The translations under genes were made by a program, and so were the position numbers. Positions 55,408 through 64,000 of a DNA stretch of 64,000 bases are shown piece after piece. A model generated the notes under the pieces. That model saw only the letters and a program-made list of their open reading frames with translations. It was not told the origin of the DNA and made no database searches. How positions within the stretch are numbered: position 1 is the stretch's first letter; the number at the start of each line of letters is the position of its first letter. The stretch is from Topomyia yanbarensis (lineage: Eukaryota > Arthropoda > Insecta > Diptera > Culicidae): the NCBI RefSeq assembly GCF_030247195.1, contig NC_080672.1, positions 183,455,234 through 183,519,233 on the forward strand, written 5' to 3'.

Positions 55408-56578
55408 CCGTATAACCTATTTGTATAAACTATTTGAATTTCGAGAACATACATATTTACGAATGGACTGTCCGAAATTGTCCTAACTATGATTTTGTTA
55501 GATTGAGATGTATAGTGAATTGTAGTTAGGTTGTGAGAAGAACATCAGAGAGGGTTTGTTCAGTATTGAAGCGATGCAGGTTGTGCCGTATGGGGGAGAG
55601 GGAGTGAGCTAGAACGTTATGTAACATGTTTTTACAGAAGAAAAAAAATAGAGAATTTTTTACATAATATTTGTGACAATTTGTTACAAGGGAGATTCAA
55701 TTTTGGGCAATTTTTGCGTTACGTAATTTACGATGGACCCTAGATATCGGCTCTTGAACACAAGGACTAAGATGAACGGCTTTACTTCCATTTATTTACA
55801 AAATGGTAATCTATGAACAATGCAATCACATTTCTAAAAATTAGGTCCTGTGAGGTATTTCGACCGGTTTCGGTTATTCGGGAATTCGGCTCCTCGAACC
55901 AAAACTTTTGTGGAAGGTTCCTGTCATGCGACACATCCAATTGGAAAATTGATTGTAATTGACACCACACCCTAACGTGACATTTTTTGAATGTGATTAA
56001 ATTGTTCACTGTTGACCATTTAATATAATTTGATATGCCGCATGAAAGGTGGTTGAATGTACAGAACAGGATTCCGAAAAACCCGGAATCAGTCGAAAAT
56101 CGATGATTATGGTAAGATGCGTCAAGAGAGCTGGCGCACTCTCTATATCTCGTATATGGGGTCACTTTTATACGGTAATATGATATTGTGAGATTGTCTT
56201 TCGAAGAATTACAACACTGGAGATGCAAAATAATCCTAATTATTAACTCACGAAAATTTCATTAATGATTATGTGCGACCAGAATTTGGCACCATTATTT
56301 TTACGACATATTTTGAACACTATTTATTTTATACTTCAAAGTAAAAATGTACAAACGACAATAATAATATAATAATACATAAAACGCACAGTCAAATAAT
56401 TGAAAAACAATTGAATTGTATGTATTCCTTATTTGGACGTGAGTCTTTGTTTTTTTCCTTTCTTAAGGATTTTTATGAACGTGTTCACTGGAAAACAAAC
56501 AGAGAAAGAATGCCCGGGACGGTGAGAATGAAGAAACGGTGAAATTTCACCTTTACTGGAAACACTGAGAAAAGATAT
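55408..56578. other. Unique-looking AT-rich sequence, nothing recognised
   Basis: Presumed bchs intron or flank. The minus-strand ORF 55782-56228 (148 codons) shows no domain I recognise, and I do not call it a gene. Confidence 0.5.
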
Positions 56579-56651
56579 GTCCTCAAGCAGGAATCGAACC
56601 TGCGATCCCCCAGTCACTAGTTGGGTGCGTTAACCACTCCGCCATCGAGGA
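56579..56651 (-). tRNA. tRNA-Thr(AGU)-like gene
   Basis: The minus strand folds as a standard cloverleaf: 7-bp acceptor (TCCTCGA/TTGAGGA, one G-U), a 3-4 bp D stem with A14 and GG, a 5-position anticodon stem with one A-C mismatch, loop CTAGTGA (U33, anticodon AGU), a 5-nt variable loop, a perfect T stem (GCAGG/CCTGC) with TTCGATT, and U8. A T-run (TTTT) about ten bases downstream can end Pol III transcription. Oddities are discriminator base C and G37 in place of A37. These suggest a decayed or tRNA-derived (SINE-like) copy is possible. Confidence 0.65.
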
Positions 56652-56818
56652 ACTGTGATGATGCCATCACATGTTCCCAACAGTTTTTGTGATCACCGCC
56701 GCAGCCTCCAATACCTCCTAATTGACCCATCGACCCCCAATGTATCCTATAAGCAGATCGTCACCTCTCACTCTCACCGATCGGGCAAAATCTCTCTCGT
56801 TATCTATTTTTAGGTCCA

Positions 56819-57601
56819 CACGGTAAAAAATTGTCACGTTTAATTTAAATGATTGTACACTTGAATCAGTTTATCATGCATCACTAACAATTGAAGTGAT
56901 TTAGCATTGATTTTTTAAGGATGTATAACTCTTATCAAAATGACCTGGTCTTTGAAAGCTATTTAATAGAAATGATCTTTAAATTGAAATGAATAGCCAT
57001 TGAATTCGCTCCACTGTACTAATCTATTGAATTTGAGTGGTTTCATCTTTAATTACAATTGTCAAAGGTACCAAAACACTAAAGTCTTTAACCGATTACA
57101 AACATATGTTCGCAAATAGGAGCAAAAATGGATAAGTTGCATTTCCAAAGTAATGTAGAACGTGAGTATTATATATTGTACTTGTGGATAATTTATGCAA
57201 ATGTTTATTCTCAGGTAACATATTTATAATAGGATATGCCGTAAGAAATATGTATATAGTTGAATGTAAGATCAATCAGAAGCAATGTGCAACTCATTTC
57301 AAATGGAAGTGTTTTGCTGTTGATTTCGTAGTGCTTTGATATGATCTATTCCAATAGATTGACACATCGTATAGACTTTTCTACGGCCCATGTACGTACA
57401 CGCCACATGACACAAATACTACATCACAAGCTGGTGGAAAATAATAAACAAAGACGGCAAAAGTAAATGGGATTGTTTTCAACCAGGAAGCTTCATTAGT
57501 GTTCGTGAGATCGGCCGCAAAGAACTCAATTGAAAGGTTGGGCAAGTAGTGCGAAATCAACTGCAAATCACTTTCCATTAGCGTGACGATTTTTTACCGT
57601 G
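56819..57601. mobile_element. MITE with CACGGTAAAAAAT ends (783 bp)
   Basis: 20-base terminal inverted repeats with one mismatch, CACGGTAAAAAATTGTCACG at the left and its complement at the right. No obvious target duplication. The interior is AT-rich, and the minus-strand ORF 57381-57578 is not recognised. Confidence 0.7.
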
Positions 57602-57776
57602 CAGTAGACTGTTAAATTCAATTTAAAAATGCATCATTTTCATTTCTTCCGATTCATATTGGCAATCGTGGAATTATGAATCGTTTTCGATGACATTTTC
57701 TCAACAGGCGATTTTGATTAATTTGGAGAATTTAAAGATGAACTAATAATACTGAGACCTAAAAACAACCCAAAGA

Positions 57777-58353
57777 TTTTTTTTTTTAATTTTTTTTATA
57801 TATTATTTTCTAATCAAATAGTTTTGTTTGCATTACATTTCTAATTTAGTATATTTAGTGTTCAGTCACAAGTGGTGACTTTTCATCCCTATTGTTTGCG
57901 TGATTCAGTTAATTATTATTAAGTTATAATATGCTTTCGCAGTTAAGTATTTTTTGCAGTAGGATGTTTTAAACCTACTTGTCTTCTGAATAAGGAGTTA
58001 AACAAATCTTATAAACTAACTTATAAACTATAAAGAGAGCTGAAGATTGCAACGATTTTTGTCGGAAGTTGCTTATAATACTGTTCATTATAATTTCTAT
58101 GTTTGCGAGTCTGTGCAACTCATTTGCGCTAAACCAGGGAGGACGCTTCAAAATCATTTTCAGAATTTTATTCTGAATCCTTTGAAGCGTTTTCTTCCTG
58201 GTAGCACAACAACTTGCCCAGATTGGCACTGCATATAGCATTGCCGGTCTAAATATTTGTTTATAAATTAATAGTTCGTTCTTTAGGCAGAGCCTAGAAT
58301 CCCTTTTTATAAGAGGCTATAAACATTTTATATATTTGTTGCATTTTGTTTCA
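57777..58353 (-). pseudogene. Juan-like (Jockey clade) retroposon, 3' end fragment
   Basis: The minus-strand translation gives KCNKYIKCL-stop-PLI, then LCLKNELLIYKQIFRPAMLYAVP, IWASCCATRKKTLQRIQNK and PPWFSANELHRLAN, the C-terminal RT region of mosquito Juan elements. One in-frame TAG and the loss of everything upstream show it is a 5'-truncated copy. A poly(A) tail with a short interruption appears as T-runs at 57777-57800. Confidence 0.85.
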
Positions 58354-58740
58354 CGAATCTTTTCGATAACCTTCCGTCACTTGCGTAAATGCACTGGGTG
58401 CACAGTGCTCTGAAAATCTAGCGAAATCGTCTTAGGGCACCAGCGGGTACAATTCAGAGCTGCGCGGCGAGTTAAATCTGTAAAGAATACTAAAAATTAA
58501 TTTCTATTCCATAATTTTCAGTTCAGCAATTCGAGAGATCGTGCTCATCGCAAGCCATGAAAAATAGACTACGTTGTGAAGCGATGATCACTATTTATTA
58601 AAAAATCACGGTTGCATAAAAAATTAAACTATTAAAAAATTTCAAATAGTTTATAATTTTCACAAACTTATTAGGAATAATTGTTTGATAAGCTTTCTTA
58701 ATATTGTGTAGGAAAAAAGCTGAAAAATTCAGTATTTTCT
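58354..58740 (-). repeat. F2 repeat, inverted copy, distal part with empty MITE site
   Basis: Reverse complement of 34220-34504 joined directly to that of 35673-35735, without the palindromic element. ACTGTGCAC occurs once (58398-58406). Confidence 0.85.
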
Positions 58741-60586
58741 CTATCTGCAACATATAAACCTTTAAGTATACCAATTAATTGGTATACGAATTGGAATAGG
58801 TTCGCCAAATTTTGGAAGAAGTCTATAAAATAACCCCTTGAAAACTACCTAAAAATTGTTGTAGTTCGATGCAATAAAAAATATCCAAAAAAGAAATGTA
58901 CCTATTAATGTGAAACACAGCGAATAATACATACAATAATGACCCATTTTTATCAGTCTCATCGTGTTAAAATACACAAAATGGGGACATTGACTAAATC
59001 GGGCAATTTTTTTCTTTATAATAAACTGAAGCTGTTCAAATATTCTTCTCGTCCCTTGATGTACTCTGATAACTATTTCTGATTATGATGAACTTTTTAT
59101 TTTCGCATATTTCGCATATCTTCGTGATAAGGAAAACATGCTCAAGAAAGGATTTACTCGAATTCAGTCTTGTTCGTCTGCTAGAGCCCATCAAACATAT
59201 GTTCATATTTGACTGATAAAATCGGGGTTTCAATGTGTTATAATAGATTAATTATTCATTATTATAATTCAGCATTCGAAGAAGTTTCTTTTGAACGAGC
59301 GTAGAACGACTTTGTTTCTACTTACTTGAAATCAGCGGCGTAGCCAGAAATTCGGTTTGGTGAAAATAGATCATACTGTCCAAACGGCATAATTCCGAAA
59401 CCGTAATTTTTGAAGTTTTAAAATTATGCAGAATTATTTTTTCAGAAAATAGTAACAAAGTTCGTGTCTTTAGCAAATTTGTTGAGACTTTATTGTAGTC
59501 ATGAATATTAACCTGAGAAAATTAACCATAAATACTTCTTGGACGATATACCGTTAAAATTATTTTATCAAATGATGCGCTGTTTAATGTTTGTAAAACT
59601 CATCGAAAATACTAAACCTCCGAAATTGGCGGTTTCAAAATCATGCTATCTTGCCCTTAAATTACTGTTTTTGAACATTTGACCTATACATATAATTGGT
59701 CATATAACAAAAATCAAATGCTCATCAAAATCGATCAGAACCTGCTAGAGTCGAATGGAAATCGCTATTTTTCATAAATTTCTCTCTACAACAATGGATC
59801 GACTGCCACGATCTTGAGATACTATGTGATACTGAAACATCGCTTGAAACCAGCGGCGGATCATGGAGAAAGATCCGGGAGGTCCAGGTCCTGCCGAAAA
59901 TTTTCAACTTGTTAAGAAATTTTAAACTAGTTTTAATTTTAAAGTAGCAACACCTCACTGCATATCCTCCGGGCCGGTATGATTAACGATTTTTGGAGTG
60001 ATTGCATAACCTTTCTATATGAGAAAGGCAAAAATGTGCCAAAGTCCAAAGAAGTCAATTTTTGTCAAACATCTCAATGTTTCATGCATTTTAAAGTCAT
60101 TTGGCATCAAAAATACAAATTTGATTTTGAAAATTTTTCATTTCAGTTCATATGGGAATTTGCTGTGTGATTGCACTCATCAACTCGTAACTCCGGAACC
60201 GGAAGTCCAATCAATAAAAAAATTCAATAGCAACCGATGGGAAGGTTGTACCTTTCATTTGAGACAAACTTTGTGCAAATCGGTTCATCCATCTCTGAGA
60301 AACAGAGGTCACATTTTTTTCCACTTACACACTTACATACACACACAGACATTTTCCGATCTCGACGAACTCAGTCGATTGGCATATGACACACGGCTCT
60401 CCGGGTCGGGATTAGATTGACGAATTTTAGAGTGAATGAGAAAGGCAAAGACATTTTTAGCAAATGTTGAAAGTTATGCATTGTTTGGTGAGCAGTTCTA
60501 TGTTTCACAGACATTGAATCAATTTTAACTTCGCTTCCTATTAAATAAAGACCCTTATTACAGTACATTTCTACAAAAACGAGCTC
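58741..60586. other. Sequence interrupting the inverted F2 copy
   Basis: Contains F2-related fragments near 58790-58900, generic AT-rich sequence, and a reverse-oriented F1-like segment at 59990-60440 (GCCTTTCTCATATAG-like hairpin, AACTCGTAACTCCGGAACC, CAGACATTTTCCGATCTCG). No gene. Confidence 0.6.
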
Positions 60587-61975
60587 AATTTGAAAATAAA
60601 TCTGAGGATTATGTTTGATTACAGAACTCTGGAATTTTCTGTTGGAATGTTTTCAGGCAGGAATTTGATATTGATGCTATTAGACAACTGTGAAATCAAG
60701 ACCAATAGATCAGTTATATATCAGGACCCCATTCCGACAATTTATCAAAAGTCCTCATGATGTTTACAACAATAGGTTATCAATCTACGGATCAGATAAT
60801 TGTTATTGTAATATTGAATTAAATCAGTCTGCATCAATAAATTTTTAACTTCAATCCAATTTTTTTTTTTGGTGTGGTGGGGGGGGGGGGTTGTATGTTG
60901 TTAAACCCCAAAACCTTCTCTTGGCTACGCCGTTGCTTGGAGTTATTTATTTCGCTTTTCATTTTCCGATATGTTCGATCGATCCGATGGTTATAAGTTA
61001 GAAAAATTGCAGTCAGAAGGTTCGCACAAATGAACATTTTTGTACTGATAAGTTATCAAGTTCTTTCCAGTCAACTTGGAAGTGTTCGGTGATTATTTCT
61101 AGCGGTTGTAGATAGTAAAATGAAATACAAAATTCGTTTTATCGAAATAATGTTTAGCTTATTTCAATGGGTTATTACTATATTGAACAATAAATAGGCG
61201 ACAAAGAGTAATCAACAAACAACAAGCCATAACTTTTAAAGTATTCAAAATAGATATTTGAAGGCTTTAGTAAAGTTATTCGCAAAAGTAAGAGCTACAA
61301 ATTTGCTGAAGACCTTATTTCGATATAATCACTTCCAAGAAAATTTGTGAAAATACCTCACTCATAGGGGGATTAATTAGCAAAAGCACAATACCAAAAG
61401 AAAGGGCATATTGCCTTCATTAAATTCTTCGAAGATACTATTGACCTAAAATAAGCCGTTTTGGCGTTAATAATAGATTACATGTTTTTGGTCATATTTC
61501 TGGCAATGGGAAATGATAAAAATCTTTCGTCCGCATTTAATGTTAAATATCTCTTTTGATAATAGTCCGATTTCAACAATCTATAGCTTGTTCGAAAGGT
61601 ATTTGTTAAAGCTGTCTAAAAACATTTAAATTGTTAATCTATATTGTCAATTTCGGCAGATAAGTTAAAAAAAACTGCAAAAAACGCCATTTTTATACAT
61701 TCAAACATTCATATCTTGGAAACTAAACATCAGAATCAAAAACAAATTAATAGCGTTCATACTGTTTTTTAGTTCTTTCATTTAAAATTGGTTTGGATAA
61801 GATCGGTTCAGCCATTGCTGAGAAACACGAATGAGAATTTGTCCGTTACATACACACACACAGACATTGTCCCAAATCGTCGAGCTGAGTTGACTGGTAT
61901 ATAAGACTCCGGGCCTCGGAAAAAATCTTGAAAGTTTGAGCGAATTCTATACATTTGTTTTATAAGAAATGTAAA
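60587..61975 (-). repeat. F2 repeat, inverted copy, proximal part
   Basis: Reverse complement of about 32866-34212, including the homopolymer (here G-run near 60880) and ending with the ACATTTGTTTTATAAGAAATGT hairpin at 61951-61972. Part of the GGCCCGGAGGGCC core is deleted (GACTCCGGGCCTCGG). Confidence 0.85.
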
Positions 61976-61980
61976 AGATA

Positions 61981-62703
61981 AAAAATATGAAAGCTCCAGG
62001 TTATGATGGAATCTTCAACATTCTTCTTAAAAACCTTCCCGAAATCACCATGAGATACTTGGTCAAAATATTCAACAAATGTTTTGAATAAGCATACTTC
62101 CCTGAAAGATGGAAAAATGTCAAGATTATTCCTATTTTGAAGACAGATAAAAACCCAGCAGAAGCATCTAGCTATCGACCAATTAGCTTACTCTCTTCTA
62201 TTAGTAAATTATTTGAAAAAATCATCCTAACTAGAATGTCACATATCAATGAGAATTCTATTTTTCTTCCTGAGCAGTTTGGATTTCGTATTGGACATTC
62301 AACTACTCATCAACTTATGAGAGTAACTAACCTGATAAAGGCAAATATCTCAGTGGGCTATTCTGGAGTTGCTCTTCTAGACATCGAAAAAGCTTTCTAC
62401 AGTGTTTGGCACAAAGGTTTAATTGCCAAAATGTGGGATTTCAATTTTCCAATTTACATAATAAAGATAATTAAAAATTATCTTACTAACCGTACGCTAC
62501 AGATTTCTTATCAGAATCGTAAATCTAATAAGCTACCCGTTAAAGCAGGCGTCCCTCAAGGATCAAGCGTCGCACCAATACTATACAATATTTTTACCTC
62601 TGATCTTCCAAATCTACCTACAGGCTGTAAAAAGTCACTTTTCTGTGATGATACTAGCATCTCAGCCACTGGGAGGAGTCTTCGTATTATCTGCAGTCGA
62701 CTA
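61981..62703 (+). pseudogene. Juan-like (Jockey clade) reverse transcriptase fragment
   Basis: Plus-strand frame from 61981: KAPGYDGIFNILLKN, a TAA at 62089-62091, then IIPILKTDKNPAEASSYRP, ISLLSSISKLFEKIIL, QFGFRIGHSTTHQL, ALLDIEKAFYSVWH, KAGVPQGSSVAPILYN and FCDDTS. FCDD stands where most LINE families have FADD. The fragment stops after IICSRL, where BEL-type sequence begins in the same frame. It starts directly after the F2 hairpin. A separate, oppositely oriented Juan 3' end lies at 57777-58353. Confidence 0.85.
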
Positions 62704-64000
62704 TGCTTACTTTCAAACATCGAAGTAGATGCAGCAAGCATTAAGGATTCCAGTTCAATCTTTCGTGAAAACCCGTACGTCAAGGAACAAGGTATCATTC
62801 GACGGCGTGGTAGAACCACCCTATGCGAATATGCTACGGCTGACGCTAGAAATCCAATCATTCTTCCGAAGACCCATCATGTTACAAAGCTCATCGTACA
62901 GGATTATCTTGAGCGATATCACCATCGTAATCACGAAACAGTCCTAAATGAAGTGAGACAGATGTATTATATTCCTAACTTGCGGGCGTTGTATTGTACA
63001 ATAAGAGCACAATGTCAAATGTGCAAAAAATGGTGCAGCAATTCCTCAGGCTCCGATGATGGCAGACCTTCCTCCAGCCCGACTGGCGGCATTTACTAGG
63101 CCATTTTCACATTTTGGAGTCGACTATTTCGGTCCTCTAACACTGGTCGTAGGGCGTAGGAAAGAAAAACGATGGGGTGTACTCATCACATGTTTAACAG
63201 TGTGAGCGATACATCTGGAAATTGCTCATTCTCTAAATACCAACTCCTGCGTGATGGCTCTTAGAAATTTTATGGCAAGGCGGGGCGTTCCAAATCATAT
63301 CTATAGCGACCGAGGCACGAACTTCACGGCAACTAGTAAGGAACTGGCAACTGCGCTGAAGTTGATGGAGCAGGATAAGCTGATTAACGAAATCGTGAGT
63401 CCCCAAACAGAATGGTCTTTCCTTCCCCCTGCATCCCCCCATATGGGCGAAAGTTGGGAGAGATTAGTACAACCAGTAAAGAAAAACATTAGTGCGATTA
63501 ATCCCGAGCGAAATCTGATGGACGAAGTACTCCGCAATCTTTTGGCTGAAATTGAAAACGTCGTAAACTAGCGGCCACTAACACATGTGCCAGTGGATGA
63601 TCCGGAAGCCCCAGTTTTAACCCCGAACCACTTCATACTAGGCTCTTCTAGTAGATTAAAGCCAGTAAGTCCTCTCGACGATAGCGATGCAATACTGAGA
63701 CGTTCATGGAGAACCTCACAATTAGAAGCCAACTTGTTCTGGAGGCGTTGGGTTCACGATTATCTACCGGATATCTCGAAACGCACAAAATGGTTCAAAA
63801 AAGTGAAACCAATTAAGATCAACGATGTGGTAGTTATTGCAGACCCCAACCTTCCTCGCAACTGCTGGCCAAAAGGCCGCATCATCGCGGTGTGCAATAG
63901 CAGAGATGGACAGATAAGAGCAGCAACCGTACAAACGACAACCGGGATCTACGAGCGACCAGTGGTAAAAATGGCTGTCCTTGACGTTAGGCGCGAAATT
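62704..64000 (+). pseudogene. BEL/Pao-type integrase region, continuing past the window
   Basis: The translation shows the zinc-binding part (HHVTKLIVQDY...RYHHRNHETVLNEVRQ, CQMCKK) and the DDE core (FGVDYFGPL, YSDRGTNF, PPASPHMGESWERL), followed by the BEL-type C-terminal module (RRWVHDYLPDISKRTKWF, DPNLPRNCWPKGRI). Breaks: a frameshift near 63050, TGA at 63203-63205 where Arg is expected, and TAG at 63569-63571 before RPLTHVP. RT and RNase H upstream are absent, replaced by the Juan fragment. It is an inactive piece. Confidence 0.9.

Noticed and set aside
55782..56228. 148-codon minus-strand ORF as a gene or bchs exon
   Set aside because: No WD40 or BEACH motif, AT-rich, and no convincing splice borders.
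57777..62703. The two Juan-like fragments as one split element
   Set aside because: They are in opposite orientations and embedded in different repeat contexts, so a single interrupted insertion does not explain them.
1..64000. CRISPR arrays, operons or prokaryotic signals
   Set aside because: The regular repeats are microsatellites or TE repeats, and genes are eukaryotic with spliceosomal introns.

Overview
The window looks like intron or intergenic DNA from a mosquito nuclear genome, most likely an Aedes-like culicine. The reasons are Juan-like Jockey-clade retroposon pieces, R1-clade retrotransposons in (ACAT)n microsatellites, a BEL/Pao integrase, and a dense mosquito-type repeat family built around the palindromic core GGCCCGGAGGGCC. 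The only host protein gene I can support is a pair of spliced exons (54010-54391, minus strand) of a blue cheese/WDFY3-type BEACH-WD40 protein. There is also one tRNA-Thr-like gene and a decayed histone remnant. Nearly everything else is nested transposable elements.

Layout. 1-21134: a higher-order tandem array of two related repeat units, called X and Y here (family F1). A nearly intact Ty3/gypsy LTR retrotransposon (255-10116) sits in one Y unit and a 5'-truncated R1-clade element (W1, 11055-14591) in one X unit. 21135-32400: two more R1-clade elements on the minus strand, W2 and W3, on either side of a (TGTA)n tract. 32851-37022: a second repeat family (F2) carrying a 1.17-kb near-perfect palindromic element with a 9-bp target duplication. 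37023-41010: R1-clade element W4, followed by half an X unit. 42129-43022: a gag-like non-LTR ORF1 remnant. 44147-49145: a DNA transposon with terminal inverted repeats of about 0.53 kb and TATA flanks, holding a decayed gene with an SD-x-A-AQYKN / SHGK / GTLKR signature and a nested CR1-like retroposon with a 721-codon open reading frame. 49813-57601: old sequence with small MITEs, a histone H2A/H1 pseudogene, the two host exons, a hAT MITE with a perfect 8-bp duplication, and the tRNA. 57777-64000: Juan-like fragments, an inverted F2 copy, and a BEL/Pao integrase running off the window.

How the parts relate. F1 X units carry (TGTA)n tracts. Three R1-clade elements have at least one end in or right beside such tracts in the same orientation and W4 joins one at its 5' end, which matches the microsatellite targeting known for Waldo-type R1 elements. 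All four share a conserved 3'-UTR stem-loop, and the two with intact junctions have overlapping ORF1-stop/ORF2-start signals. The LTR element keeps a textbook -1 frameshift site, but a 5-bp tandem duplication appears to have broken its Gag-Pol frame. Nested insertions give relative ages: F1/F2 first, then the R1, MULE-like and DNA elements, with the LTR element among the youngest (about one mismatch between its LTRs).
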